This document shows, in pieces, positions 18,805 through 29,147 of a stretch of DNA of 33,950 bases (positions within the stretch are counted from its first letter, which is position 1; each line of letters begins with the position of its first letter). The translations under genes and the position numbers were made by a program. The notes beneath the pieces are model-generated. The model made no database searches. It saw only the letters and a program-made list of their open reading frames with translations, and was not told the DNA's origin. The DNA is from Amoeboradix gromovi (taxonomy: Eukaryota; Sanchytriomycota; Sanchytriomycetes; Sanchytriales; Sanchytriaceae), in assembly GCA_018985225.1 (NCBI GenBank), contig JADGIF010000026.1, forward strand, positions 1-33,950. The letters run 5' to 3'.

Positions 18805-21800
18805 CTAACTCTTTTTGCCATCATACGCCGGGCTTGAGGGGCTATATTGAGGGCTTGAAGGGCTGTACTGCGGGCTAGTTGGACTGTACTGCGGGCTAGT
18901 TGGACTATATTGTGGACTAGTTGGTGAATAAGTTGGCGAAGTAGGGCTGTACTGTGGACTTGTAGGTGAGTAACTGGGGCTGGTTGGTGAGTAACTTGGG
19001 CTGGTTGGTGAATAACTGGGGCTGGTTGGTGAGTAACTTGGACTAGTTGGTGAATAACTAGGGCTGGTTGGTGAGTAACTTGGACTAGTTGGTGAATAAC
19101 TGGGGCTGGTTGGCGAGTAGCTTGGACTAGTTGGTGAATAACTAGGGCTGGTTGGCGAGTAACTTGGACTTGTAGGACTATATCCTGGACTAGTGGGACT
19201 ATATCCTGGACTATTAGGATTGTATCCCGGACTGCTAGGTGAGTATCCTCCATATCCTGGTGACTGCGGTGCATATCCTGGTGACTGGCTATACTTAGGA
19301 CTGTTGCTATAGCCTGGACTACTATGGAATGGACTAGCTATGTTATTGTACCCTGGTGATTGTGGGTTCTGATTAATTGGACTGAACTGACTGTCATTTG
19401 GTAGCATATCTTTTAAATGTACATTTGGGGTCATTTGTCCGTTAATAAAAGGTGTTTGCGCTCCTAGGTAGTTAAACTGCATAGGTGTAGTTGCTGTACT
19501 AAATGCACTACTTGTAATGCTTCCTGGTGTGTTCATTCCGCAGTGCATTCTATCTAGCTCTTCTTCGTTTAACACTACGTCAAAGCTACCTGTTCCTAGT
19601 GGCGCTAATTGACCAAGAATTATATTCTCACTTATTCCGTTGCATGCGTCTGTCTCCCCGAACGCTGCAGCTTCCAACAGTATTTCAACAGTTTCCTCAA
19701 ACGAGCACCTCATCAAAGCTCCGCTTTCCGTTCTGTTAATACCATGTCTAGTTATGGCCATTATGCTACCTTTGCATGTCATTACATCAACAAGTAATGT
19801 CAAATGTCTATAGTTGACATAGGATCCATCAAACTCGATCACGTTTCTCAGCTCCTTCAATAATGCCATTCTACATGCTTCGACTCCCAAAACTTGCATT
19901 ATTTCTATGCAATAGTTGCTGTATGCTTGAGTATAGTCGATTTTAGGATGGCTTAATATCTCTAATAGATTGGTTCCGTCTGTGTCCAGTGCCCACTCTT
20001 CTACATCCTTGAAATCCCCATCACTAGTAATTACTGATTGCTTCTTTCTGGTTAAAAATACTTTGTTTAATCCTTTAATTCCCCGTAGATCTATCATTTC
20101 CAGCAAGTTGGACTCTAATTCCCTTAGTGATGTCTCGTTTACAATATCGTTGATAATTCGAATACGAACGACAGGATTTATTGCATTGTCGTCACTTCCT
20201 ATCACCAGTAGCTCATCTTGAAACGCATACTTAATTTTACGCACTATTTCACCAACAGTTAACCCTTTGTCAATTAAAACAGGTCTATTCAACAGTATCC
20301 TTAACAGCCATGGACTAGGTATATTTGTACTGTCTTCTAATTCAAAATAAGCTTGTACAAAATCCAAATCTTCAGCGACGCTCGTATTTAATGGATCTGG
20401 GTCATAGTGTATCTCTGTTTTTAAAACGCACTTACGCAGGGGACAATGTTCTATATCCACCAATATCTGTTTAGCCTGATCCTTGCTGTTTTTATCCTTG
20501 AGGTAGAGAGTCATTGAAGGTGTTTTGATGTTCTTTGCTACATTTATTATCTCTTTCAATCTAGGCACTCCCAACGTGACATTCTTGCTACTAACACCTG
20601 CAAAATGGAATGTATTCAAGGTCATTTGAGTAGCTGGCTCGCCAATGCTTTGAGCAGCAACAGTTCCAATCATCTCTCCAGGATCTACCAGTGATCTAGA
20701 AAACTTGTATTTGATTTCACCTATTAACCAGTCATATGCTTGTTCAGTCAGACGATATTCTTGCAACACTCTAACCACGCTCAAATAACTACGCAGTACA
20801 ATTCTAAATAACAGAGTAGCGTTATCCTGTGCTTCCTTGCTAATATAATCATTACCCTTTACTATAGTCAGCGACTGCTCCAGTTCCTTTCTCTTTTGTA
20901 TAATGTACGAGGGCAACAGAGTAACTAGGACAGAATCATCGATACTGAATAACTGACGAGCATTCCAGATTAATCTACGCAGGTGAACAGGCAAGGGCCA
21001 TTGGTTCTGGCCGCTAGTAAAAATATATGATCGAAGCAGCTTATAATCCGTCTGTAACTGAGCATACTCTTCCTGTAACAGCTCCTGCTCCGTTGGGCTT
21101 GCCATTATGGCATCATGTGTAGTCTTACATTGTCCAATTAAAAGTCCTCTGTACTTGTACTTTAGTTCAAATTGTTCGTAATTCATTCTTATACAATCTA
21201 TTGATTGTTTTTCTACCTTTAATGCATCCAGGCCGTCTTCACCATAAATAAACTCTATTATATCACCTAAAGAGTTCCTAACTGTACCATCATTTTTAAC
21301 CATCACATCTTCCAAAGCTTTAACTAATCTACGTTGAATATAACCAGTTTCAGCAGTTTTAACAGCAGTATCAATCAGTCCTTCTCTGCCACCCATAGCA
21401 TGAAAATAAAACTCGCTAGGCGTAACTCCTCTCAAATAACTATTTTCTACAAACCCTCTAGCATCTGGGCTGTTGTCGTCTTTTGTGAAATGAGGCAAGG
21501 CCCTGTACCTAAATCCAAATGATATACGTTTACCTTCCACATTCTGCTGACCTACAACCGCACTCATTTGAGATATGTTAATAAAACTACCCTTGCTACC
21601 CGCCACTACCATTTGCTTTACGTTGTTGTGATCCTTTAATGCAGACTGCGCTAGCTTACCCGTTAAATCTCTACACGCATTCAATTCTTTATTCACATCT
21701 GCTTCGAATGATTCCCTCAATGTCATACCCGGCTTCTGCGTTAAATTACCTAGCTGGGCTTCTTGTATAATAACATCAACATTATCCTTACTGGTTGCAA

Positions 21801-23769
21801 TTTGGTCATTAATACGCATCATAGTTTGGGTATCCACGATTGTATCACCTATTCCTATGCTGAACCCATCATGTAACAACCAATGGTTCACAATAGTTTG
21901 GCAACCATTTAAAAACAACTTGGCATCTTCGGTACCACACTCATTCACTATAACGTGTATTAGACCACCTGCACTAGTTCCTACTGTCTTTTTACATATA
22001 ATTCCGCTTAGTAATACACCGTTTTGTATAAATACTCGGGTATCTCCTACCGAGCACTCGTTATGTTCATTATCAGGATGTTGGCTATGAAGAGTAGTTA
22101 AATTAATTTGCCTAGGAATTATTAATGATATTATTTGCTTCCCACTCCACAAAGGAACTGGCTTTAGGATACAAGGCAAGGGGACGTTACCATCCCAATT
22201 GGGGACCCACATCAATATACCATGCACGAATGCCTTGTCCATGAAGGCATCCCTTAGTGACATTTTTCGAATACCACATAAAGTGTCTTGGACTATACCC
22301 ATGCATGGTCTATTGCTTTGCGGTGTAATTATCTGTTTTGGGACCATGCACAGTTGTTCAACCTCTGCACGAGCACCAAGGGATTGAGGAACATGCATAT
22401 TCATTTCATCACCGTCAAAGTCAGCGTTATAAGGCGATGTAACTGAAAGATTCAGTCTAAAAGTACTACCAGATGGCATAACCTTTACTTTATGACCCAT
22501 CATACTCATTTTATGTAGACTGGGCTGTCTGTTAAATATAACAACATCTCCATCTGTTAAATGCCTTTCAATGATGTATCCATACTGCAGTATAATATCA
22601 CCGCTGTTGCGAGTGTATCTTAGATCTATACGCTCACCAGTGTCTTTAATGACATAGCTGGCACCAGGGTGGGTATGCGGACCCTTTCTGACTAGCTCTT
22701 GTAACTTGTCTATGTTGTAGCTCATTACCAATTCTGGAAAAGTTAAATTTTTTGCAATAGACAATGGAACTCCAACTTCATCAATACTGAGATTAGGATC
22801 ACCAGTTATGACAGTACGAGCACTGAAGTCCACACGTTTCCCCATCAAGTTACCACGTAATCTACCTTCTTTACCTTTTAATCTAGCTCGAATAGACTTC
22901 AGAGGTCTGCCTGACTTCTGCAACGCCTGAGGTTGACCACTAATATCATTATCCATATAAGTTGCAACATGATACTGAAGAAGCTGAATGAATTCTAATA
23001 CGACATGATTAGGAGCACCTTCAGCTTCACATTTCTTTAAGTTGTCGTTTGCTTTGATGATATCTGCAAGTTTATGAGTTAGATCATCCTCACCTCTGCC
23101 CATATCCATAGTGATAGAAGGCCTAACTTGAGGAGGAGGACAAGGAAGGGTAGTTAAAAGCAATTGCTCAGGCCTTGTATACTTAGGATTCATTCCAAGA
23201 ATGTAAACATCTAGATCTGATATTTTGTTCAAAATATTAATGACATGTTGAGCAGTTAAAGAAGTTTTCTCTTGATCTGCCTGTTTAAACCAAGTTTGTA
23301 GACTTAAACCATCTCTACGATATACAGGCTGCTTACGTTCACAATGTTCACAAAGAGTTTTGGATTTGAGTATTTCATGTATTTTTTTAAACCTATACTT
23401 ATTGCTTTTGATTTTTTTAGGAATTGAAGTAATTTTATCAGTTACACCGACGATTTCCTTTAATTTCAATTTGGAACAGTAATAGCAAACACATTCCAGT
23501 ACTTTTTTTACATGAGTTATGAAGCCCACATGGTATACTGGCTGATGAAGATCTATATGCCCAAAATGACCAGTACAGTTAGTCATTGACGATTGACAAG
23601 TCATGCATTGGGATGATTTGTCAATAGTGCCTAGATATGGATCCAACAAGCCTTTTATCTGGTAATTATTGTTATCCATCGTCTGAGGTAATGTTATTTC
23701 TTGAACCGACGCCTTTTGGATTTCTTTTGCAGAAAATACTCCAAACTGCACTGAGAGTGGAACAGTCAT
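18805..23769 (-). CDS. RPB1: RNA polymerase II largest subunit RPB1
   Basis: Catalytic subunit of Pol II, 1,654 residues, intronless, starting at ATG 23769 (MTVPLSVQFGVFSAKEIQK). Landmarks: the clamp zinc site CMTCQSSMTNCTGHFGHIDL (about residues 57-76), the second C-x2-C cluster (CVCYYC...CEHCERK), KKGEGRL-like KGKEGRLRGNLMGKRVDFSA, the Mg-binding loop YNADFDGDEMN near residue 450, the funnel/bridge-helix region GFVENSYLRGVTPSEFYFHA MGGREGLIDTAVKTAETGYI, and the trigger loop LNTFHFAGVSSKNVTLGVPR near residue 1,050. The C-terminal domain has 20 heptads (residues 1509-1648; 18826-19245), ten of them exact YSPTSPS, others ending in Q, G, T or A, and ends in a short AYDGKKS tip. The heptad tail excludes ciliates and kinetoplastids. 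Confidence 0.99.
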   Translation of the reverse strand: MTVPLSVQFGVFSAKEIQKASVQEITLPQTMDNNNYQIKGLLDPYLGTIDKSSQCMTCQSSMTNCTGHFGHIDLHQPVYHVGFITHVKKVLECVCYYCSKLKLKEIVGVTDKITSIPKKIKSNKYRFKKIHEILKSKTLCEHCERKQPVYRRDGLSLQTWFKQADQEKTSLTAQHVINILNKISDLDVYILGMNPKYTRPEQLLLTTLPCPPPQVRPSITMDMGRGEDDLTHKLADIIKANDNLKKCEAEGAPNHVVLEFIQLLQYHVATYMDNDISGQPQALQKSGRPLKSIRARLKGKEGRLRGNLMGKRVDFSARTVITGDPNLSIDEVGVPLSIAKNLTFPELVMSYNIDKLQELVRKGPHTHPGASYVIKDTGERIDLRYTRNSGDIILQYGYIIERHLTDGDVVIFNRQPSLHKMSMMGHKVKVMPSGSTFRLNLSVTSPYNADFDGDEMNMHVPQSLGARAEVEQLCMVPKQIITPQSNRPCMGIVQDTLCGIRKMSLRDAFMDKAFVHGILMWVPNWDGNVPLPCILKPVPLWSGKQIISLIIPRQINLTTLHSQHPDNEHNECSVGDTRVFIQNGVLLSGIICKKTVGTSAGGLIHVIVNECGTEDAKLFLNGCQTIVNHWLLHDGFSIGIGDTIVDTQTMMRINDQIATSKDNVDVIIQEAQLGNLTQKPGMTLRESFEADVNKELNACRDLTGKLAQSALKDHNNVKQMVVAGSKGSFINISQMSAVVGQQNVEGKRISFGFRYRALPHFTKDDNSPDARGFVENSYLRGVTPSEFYFHAMGGREGLIDTAVKTAETGYIQRRLVKALEDVMVKNDGTVRNSLGDIIEFIYGEDGLDALKVEKQSIDCIRMNYEQFELKYKYRGLLIGQCKTTHDAIMASPTEQELLQEEYAQLQTDYKLLRSYIFTSGQNQWPLPVHLRRLIWNARQLFSIDDSVLVTLLPSYIIQKRKELEQSLTIVKGNDYISKEAQDNATLLFRIVLRSYLSVVRVLQEYRLTEQAYDWLIGEIKYKFSRSLVDPGEMIGTVAAQSIGEPATQMTLNTFHFAGVSSKNVTLGVPRLKEIINVAKNIKTPSMTLYLKDKNSKDQAKQILVDIEHCPLRKCVLKTEIHYDPDPLNTSVAEDLDFVQAYFELEDSTNIPSPWLLRILLNRPVLIDKGLTVGEIVRKIKYAFQDELLVIGSDDNAINPVVRIRIINDIVNETSLRELESNLLEMIDLRGIKGLNKVFLTRKKQSVITSDGDFKDVEEWALDTDGTNLLEILSHPKIDYTQAYSNYCIEIMQVLGVEACRMALLKELRNVIEFDGSYVNYRHLTLLVDVMTCKGSIMAITRHGINRTESGALMRCSFEETVEILLEAAAFGETDACNGISENIILGQLAPLGTGSFDVVLNEEELDRMHCGMNTPGSITSSAFSTATTPMQFNYLGAQTPFINGQMTPNVHLKDMLPNDSQFSPINQNPQSPGYNNIASPFHSSPGYSNSPKYSQSPGYAPQSPGYGGYSPSSPGYNPNSPGYSPTSPGYSPTSPSYSPTSPSYSPTSPSYSPTSPSYSPTSPSYSPTSPSYSPTSPSYSPTSPSYSPTSPSYSPTSPSYSPTSPQYSPTSPTYSPTSPQYSPTSPQYSPTSPQYSPSSPQYSPSSPAYDGKKS
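18826..19245 (-). repeat. RPB1 CTD heptad repeat (20 x 21 bp)
   Basis: Twenty consecutive 21-bp units encode the CTD. In the ten central YSPTSPS units (about 18973-19182), tyrosine codons alternate strictly TAC/TAT, and the proline codon just before the unit-end serine alternates too. The true repeating unit is therefore 42 bp (two heptads). Confidence 0.9.
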
Positions 23770-24694
23770 GATGTGACAAGATTACTCCTAGAATAAGAGG
23801 AACATCGAAATTTCAGGAAAATAGTTTAGTATACAATCAAAAACGGATGCATTCAGTTCAGAAAACCTTCAGATCTGTGTAGCTAATGGATGGACCGAAG
23901 GATCATATCCTGGAAGTTCTCTTTCATGAGAGTTAGGGTTTAGATGCGCTGCACAGACAGCTCACAGCTTGCTATTTTGCAAACGCGTTGGCGTCAAAAC
24001 ACCATAGCGAGGAAATGTGTGCATAGAACGGAGCATATTGCTTGGAAATATAGGATTATATTTCAAGAGAGCGTGGAGATCGAATCTCGGCGTGGTAGGG
24101 ACTCCGGCTTTCTCAAATCCGGAATGAGAGGTGCTTGTCTACAACTAGTGTATTTAATGGCACCAGCTCTACAATACCGCTGTCCCAATAAATACCATTC
24201 TTACTAAGATCTTCAAATTGGAATGTAAGGTAGCTTTTTTATGCTGTTCGTAAGAACCGGATGTCCCTACTGATAAGACAACGCAGCGGCAACCGATTAG
24301 CAACAATCTTTTGAGTGTTGTGATGTGTATTGCGTAACAAAATGCAATTTTTCCTATAGATATTTATTTATTAACAGTTGCTATTTTGACAGAGAGACAG
24401 CAAGGTGCCTTTGTCATAATGTCTTTCATTTGTTTAATGGAACGCATCTAAAAAACAAAGGCTCGTGGAAAGAGACAAGAAAGGACTTTTTATCTTGGCA
24501 AAAATATCACATACATGATCACCTATGCTTTAAGCGACACTTCGCATCAATAATATTAAAGTTGGAGCGTTAGTTTAGTGAGACCTCTATACATAGTTTT
24601 AGATACCATTTTGTAATCCTCTTTTACCCTATCTACTTTCATAGAGCAAGCCACCAATGTGTGTTTGACACAATTTGAGCCTATTTTTTGTGAC
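23770..24694. other. divergent intergenic stretch between RPB1 and the CTR9-like gene
   Basis: About 925 bp between two divergently transcribed genes. Plus-strand open frames of 82-87 codons occur (23944-24207, 24325-24573) but show no family resemblance and begin without context. I see no tRNA or convincing ncRNA. Presumed promoters plus unassigned sequence. Confidence 0.5.
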
Positions 24695-27199
24695 ATGATC
24701 TCCATTCCATTGGCAAATAGCCAAACATTAGAAATTGAAGAGTCCAACGTTGTTGAACATTACTCTCAGTTGATTCCAGTGCTTATTGAGAACAATGTTG
24801 AAGATTTTTACTTTGGTATGATTCTTCAATGTTTGTCTAAGTTATCAGTGTTTGAATCCGTCCATCTTCCGGATTCTCTTCACGGGCAGTTATGGCAAGG
24901 AGCAATTCATTTAACTAACAGAGATACCACCTTGCTGCAGTTTACTTTAGATAATATGGAGCGTATCGATATGCTTCACCCATTTTCAGAATTTGTCAAA
25001 CTGGCTCTAATGTACTCCAACAATGAATTCAAGGAATGTTTGTCAACTTGTGATGCTTTGCTCAAGCTATCAAACCAGAACTCTGCTATCTTTCTTGTTC
25101 CCAGCATTCTGTATATTAAAGCAATGTCACTTCGTCATTTACAATTTTACAAGCGCTCATTGTCCGCTTTACAACAGCTGCTAAGATGCTGCTATCATTA
25201 TGATTTAGATGTGCTAAACGTGCAATTGTATATTGCCAGCACTTTTGAGTTACTGAATATGAATCGCGAGGCAGAACTTGCTACTTTGTCCATTTTATCT
25301 AAATATCCAATGAATCCAAGAGCTATTCATATTCTTAGTATTGTTTATCTTAAATTAAATAGACCAAATGCTATAGCTCTCTTTAAAACTGCATTATACA
25401 AGTTGCCCAAAGATATATATGTTCTTGCAAAGTTGGCTGAATTACTGCTATTGAAATCCCCTGGTAAAGCTATCCCGTTGTTCAATCATGTCTATTCAAG
25501 ATCTACGTCATTGTTACATCAATTGGCTAGCAAAGCACTGGGATTGCATTATCACTGTAACAACCAATTTACAAAAGCATTCAAACACTACAAGATTGCT
25601 CAACATCACCTAGGCACCTTACAATTATCTGTTTTAAATGAAAAGAATCCAATACAGTATTATCACAAACTGTCAAAAACGCAATTAAACCATCCGATTC
25701 TGTCAATGCTCAAGTGTTTTACTCTTGCGATGATCAACAAGCAGCTTATCAAATCAATGATTCCCAATTGCAAGATCGAAATAAAGAACAAATACATTCA
25801 GGAGTACAAGTCAAATGTAGCTAAAATCAAGTTGCTATATCAGCAAGCAATTGCATCGACTAGTATTTCAGAAAATGACTCATACACACTCATAATGACT
25901 ATATTGGGTGGTTTAAGCGGTAATACAGACCAATATGAGTATTTTGTTGCAAAGGCTCCTAATTTGCTAAATTGTAAATATCTGTTAGTTTACACTGCTC
26001 ATCTGTTTATGAACAAAGATTATTATAAATGTGTCAAACTGAACGAATTAATATGCAAAAATCTGCTGACTTTAAAAATGCAAGCTCACATAATGTTCGA
26101 TATTGTGCAATATAATAGAATAAGGTTGCTAGAAGTGAATGACTTGGACTCGGCACTGGCAGAATACAACGCTTTCTCTAGCAAGAATCATTATATACAA
26201 CAAAAGGTTAAGTCAAGAATAGATTGTATACATTTTATGCTCAAGATGGATATCGACCCGGAAAGTATATACGGTGCCATATCAATAGACTCTCCTGCTA
26301 ACTGGCATAAGCTGAATCAAATAGACAAGTGCGATATTTACAATATTGCACAAATGGCCCACTGCTTTGTAAAACAGTCAAATAGTAAAAACCTGCAAAC
26401 TGCCTTTAAATGGCTAAAGGTAGCACATTATATGGACCATCACCACTTGTTGACTGCTCACATGCTACTGTATATACTATATAAGCTTAACAAGCCCTTA
26501 TCCTTGTACTATCTAAAGTTGATAAACTACCCGTTGATGATGCACAATTATGTCATGGTCTTGTTTGAATGTAATAGAATAACCGAATGCATCCCTGTTT
26601 TGAGGCAATTGATATCACTGAGGACTACTAGCTTGGACGATAAAGTGCTTTATATGCATCTATTGGGCAAGACGGGAAACTTGGTAATGCTTAACAGAGC
26701 GGCTTTTATGAAAATGGACAGAAACATGATTAAAGATGTATACACACAGATGTGCAATGAGCCGAAGCTATTTAAGGACGGTTTACGAATGCTGAAAGGA
26801 TTAGCCGAAAATAAGCAGCTACGAGACACATTTGATGAAGAGATTATAGGAAAGGTATATGATTTAGAAATGCAAGTACAATTAAAAGAAAAGATCGTAG
26901 CACCATCTACTATAATTCATAAAGTGGATGAAATGAACGTGGACGTTGTAGATGACAACGAGGAAGAAAGAGAAATTGAGTTACAGCGATTACAGTTGCT
27001 AAACAAAATGAAGGGCATGATGAGTGTTAGAGAAGCGGAGGATGAAAGACCTAAGAAAAAGCAAAAACTCGGCAAAAGAAAAAGAAAGGCTACTAATGAA
27101 CCTGGAGTAGAGCAACAAGTAGAGCAAGAGCAACAAGTAGAGCAAGAGCAACAAGTTAAACAACGCGCTAATTTGGCAATAGAGAGCGATGCTGAGTAA
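24695..27199 (+). CDS. CTR9: CTR9-like TPR subunit of the PAF1 complex
   Basis: Probably Ctr9, the TPR scaffold of the PAF1 transcription elongation complex, which travels with Pol II and promotes histone modification. 834 residues. ATG 24695 gives MISIPLANSQTLEIEESNVV, resembling the family N-terminus (IEIPLxDTxEVIELDxxQL) followed by a helix with repeated hydrophobics; no ATG lies upstream in frame. Residues about 90-720 are a chain of degenerate TPR helices (e.g. LYIASTFELLNMNREAELAT, AIHILSIVYLKLNRPNAIAL, LKVAHYMDHHHLLTAHML). The C-terminus is charged, with a coiled stretch (EEREIELQRLQLLNKMKG), a nuclear-localisation-like RPKKKQKLGKRKRK and a Q/E tandem repeat, as in Ctr9. Overall identity is low, so another nuclear TPR scaffold is possible. 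It is smaller than yeast Ctr9 (1,077). Confidence 0.6.
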   Translation: MISIPLANSQTLEIEESNVVEHYSQLIPVLIENNVEDFYFGMILQCLSKLSVFESVHLPDSLHGQLWQGAIHLTNRDTTLLQFTLDNMERIDMLHPFSEFVKLALMYSNNEFKECLSTCDALLKLSNQNSAIFLVPSILYIKAMSLRHLQFYKRSLSALQQLLRCCYHYDLDVLNVQLYIASTFELLNMNREAELATLSILSKYPMNPRAIHILSIVYLKLNRPNAIALFKTALYKLPKDIYVLAKLAELLLLKSPGKAIPLFNHVYSRSTSLLHQLASKALGLHYHCNNQFTKAFKHYKIAQHHLGTLQLSVLNEKNPIQYYHKLSKTQLNHPILSMLKCFTLAMINKQLIKSMIPNCKIEIKNKYIQEYKSNVAKIKLLYQQAIASTSISENDSYTLIMTILGGLSGNTDQYEYFVAKAPNLLNCKYLLVYTAHLFMNKDYYKCVKLNELICKNLLTLKMQAHIMFDIVQYNRIRLLEVNDLDSALAEYNAFSSKNHYIQQKVKSRIDCIHFMLKMDIDPESIYGAISIDSPANWHKLNQIDKCDIYNIAQMAHCFVKQSNSKNLQTAFKWLKVAHYMDHHHLLTAHMLLYILYKLNKPLSLYYLKLINYPLMMHNYVMVLFECNRITECIPVLRQLISLRTTSLDDKVLYMHLLGKTGNLVMLNRAAFMKMDRNMIKDVYTQMCNEPKLFKDGLRMLKGLAENKQLRDTFDEEIIGKVYDLEMQVQLKEKIVAPSTIIHKVDEMNVDVVDDNEEEREIELQRLQLLNKMKGMMSVREAEDERPKKKQKLGKRKRKATNEPGVEQQVEQEQQVEQEQQVKQRANLAIESDAE
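27107..27154 (+). repeat. 18-bp tandem repeat coding VEQEQQ
   Basis: Two full units of GTAGAGCAAGAGCAACAA preceded by a shortened unit encode a Q/E-rich tail (VEQQVEQEQQVEQEQQ) at the end of the CTR9-like protein. It is likely length-variable between strains. Confidence 0.85.
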
Positions 27200-27201
27200 G
27201 T

Positions 27202-27207
27202 TGAATA
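27202..27207 (+). terminator. AATAAA polyadenylation signal of the CTR9-like gene
   Basis: Lies 2 bp after the stop codon at 27197-27199. The next gene starts about 200 bp downstream on the same strand. Confidence 0.5.
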
Positions 27208-27401
27208 AATATTCACTTTCCGGATTACCATTTTGGCTTTTTTCTCTTAACATATGGGGTGTATTCATCTAGTAAACCATTCTTGTTCTTTCCTATAGGC
27301 ATCCACTCTTGTCTCGGTCTATTTCTCATCGAGCATATCCATTATTCAAGATTTGAGTCTTATTCCTCTCGTCTTCTCATTAGTTTTCTCAACAGTGGGG
27401 G

Positions 27402-29147
27402 ATGTCTACAACTATTGGTGGGCTAACTTCAAAACTTACTGATGATCCCAAAAGAATTATGAAGGAAATAAACAATGTCAAGAAGAATAAGCAATATAAC
27501 AAACTTTCGGGATTGTATAACATGCTTTCCCAAGTGAACCAGGGTCCTTCAAGTGTTTCTGCGTTAGAGAAAGCAAAAAAGTATCATGGTTATTGCGACC
27601 CATTAGATGCTATTAACACATATTTAAACTATGCCGATTTAAATATATGTGATAACACTTTGCAGGCCAAGATTGACTTGGACCTGGCTCAAGGATACTT
27701 GGGTAAGCTAGACAAAAAGACAAGAGTAGAAAAAATAATTGACTTGTGCGATTTATATCTTAAAATCGGATCCCCCTTGGATGTTTTAGATTTAACCAGA
27801 ATGGTGAAACGAGCAGATGATGCCAGCATGTTCTCTCTGTTGCTACTGAAATCAAGAGCATACAGACAAGAACAGAGATTTCAAAATGCGCTCGAAGTTA
27901 TATCTGAGATGGATTCTTTGATTTCCATCAGTAGACAGGCAGTTAATCGATGTAAAATTCTTGGTGAGATGGCCAAAATTTATTGTATGATGGGAGATTA
28001 CGATAATGAGTCCAGGTTAAAAACACAGTACTATGACTTGAAAAACAAAGAAGAAGTACACATATCAGATGATTCTCTCAGTAGTTTGAGTGTAGCTGAA
28101 AACCAAACAGTTACAGAGTTTAATATCATAGTGAAAATTCATCACAAGTGTGTGTTCTTACAAATAGATGAAATCTTAATCGCAGTCGATAGCAATATGA
28201 GTCATTCTGCTATAAAAGAGAGAGTGCTTCATGAACTGACTGCTAAGTTAAAAATACCACGTCTGGTTATAAAAAAGTTCATTCTACCAAAGTCGCTCAT
28301 CAGTAATAATAAAGCAGAGGTATGGCTGTCAAACTCCTCATTGCCTACGCTATCTTCTCTATACAAATCTGTTGCGAATCCAGTTAATAAAACATTTGCA
28401 AGTATTCTTGGAAACATCAACAACTCATTAACAAAAGTTGACTTGTCTTATCTCCGCCTAAAAGATAGCGATTACACATTTGTGCACGAATATTTACCTG
28501 CGAACCTTTCAACTTTAAATATTTCTCACAATTTTCTAACTGGTGTGTCTGGAATTTTTGACAAGTTTAAACAGCTACGAGAATTGGATGTGTCTAACAA
28601 CTGCTTATCCGGACCTTTGAATATATCCTCTGTTTCTGCAAACATAACTTGCTGGAAAAGTGCCAACATCTTGGAAATTAGTGATAAAACTATGCAAATC
28701 GTAATGGATTTAGCAACATTTGTATTACCTAGTGCATTGGATGCACTAGGCGACTCAAACATAGTCAAGCTAAGTGCAAGAGAGTCTAAGTTCACGCGAG
28801 AGTCTTATTTTAACTTGAAAAGTGGATTGAGAAGAATGAGGCACTTGAAAGATTTAGACCTGAGTGGACTGATCATAGATGACCCGATAGCTTTGGATTG
28901 CATTCCTTGCACAGTTACAAACTTAGCATTGGATTTAACTGTTTTTACTGATATTTGTGATTATCACTTGAGAAGCGAGAACTTATCAGTTTTGTCATTA
29001 AAAACTTGTGTGTTTTATGGCAACAGCGAGAGCCTATTAGTTTCTCAGATCATGAACTTGAATGTAAGATGTGTATTGTTGAATGATTCAGCGTTATCAA
29101 AACCTAACTTAGAATTGCTGGAAAAAAGAATGCTTGTTATACGCTAG
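27402..29147 (+). CDS. TONSL: TONSOKU-like (TONSL) protein lacking ankyrin repeats
   Basis: 581 residues. Residues about 20-215 form TPR-like helical pairs (e.g. KIIDLCDLYLKIGSPLDVLD, ALEVISEMDSLISISRQA). Residues about 240-310 are ubiquitin-like, beginning FNIIVKIHHKCVFLQIDE. The link EVWLSNSSLPTLSSLYKSV parallels the TONSL segment (EVxSWDLPPLxxRYRRAC), and residues about 343-580 are leucine-rich repeats (LTKVDLSYLRLKD, LSTLNISHNFLTG, LRELDVSNNCLSG). TPR - UBL - LRR is the architecture of animal TONSL with the central ankyrin histone-reading domain absent, as in plant TSK. TONSL/TSK acts with MMS22L in homologous recombination at stalled replication forks. Tubulin cofactor E also joins LRR and UBL, but in another order and with a CAP-Gly domain. 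No AATAAA follows the stop closely. Confidence 0.55.
   Translation: MSTTIGGLTSKLTDDPKRIMKEINNVKKNKQYNKLSGLYNMLSQVNQGPSSVSALEKAKKYHGYCDPLDAINTYLNYADLNICDNTLQAKIDLDLAQGYLGKLDKKTRVEKIIDLCDLYLKIGSPLDVLDLTRMVKRADDASMFSLLLLKSRAYRQEQRFQNALEVISEMDSLISISRQAVNRCKILGEMAKIYCMMGDYDNESRLKTQYYDLKNKEEVHISDDSLSSLSVAENQTVTEFNIIVKIHHKCVFLQIDEILIAVDSNMSHSAIKERVLHELTAKLKIPRLVIKKFILPKSLISNNKAEVWLSNSSLPTLSSLYKSVANPVNKTFASILGNINNSLTKVDLSYLRLKDSDYTFVHEYLPANLSTLNISHNFLTGVSGIFDKFKQLRELDVSNNCLSGPLNISSVSANITCWKSANILEISDKTMQIVMDLATFVLPSALDALGDSNIVKLSARESKFTRESYFNLKSGLRRMRHLKDLDLSGLIIDDPIALDCIPCTVTNLALDLTVFTDICDYHLRSENLSVLSLKTCVFYGNSESLLVSQIMNLNVRCVLLNDSALSKPNLELLEKRMLVIR

Noticed and set aside
18795-19274. Repetitive minus-strand open frame rich in H, Q, P and V
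   Set aside because: Alternative frame of the RPB1 heptad repeats.
23933-23943. Telomere-like TTAGGGTTTAG
   Set aside because: A single short match with no tandem array, lying between genes; expected by chance.
24070-24125. Possible tRNA (ATCGAAT loop and GGCGTGGTAGG near each other)
   Set aside because: No cloverleaf can be drawn: the T-stem pairs poorly and the A- and B-box-like motifs are in the wrong order.
23944-24573. Two plus-strand open frames of 82-87 codons
   Set aside because: No family resemblance and no sign of conservation; typical of chance frames in this base composition.
26917-27268. Two serine/leucine/cysteine-rich minus-strand open frames
   Set aside because: Antisense of the charged and Q/E-repeat tail of the CTR9-like gene.
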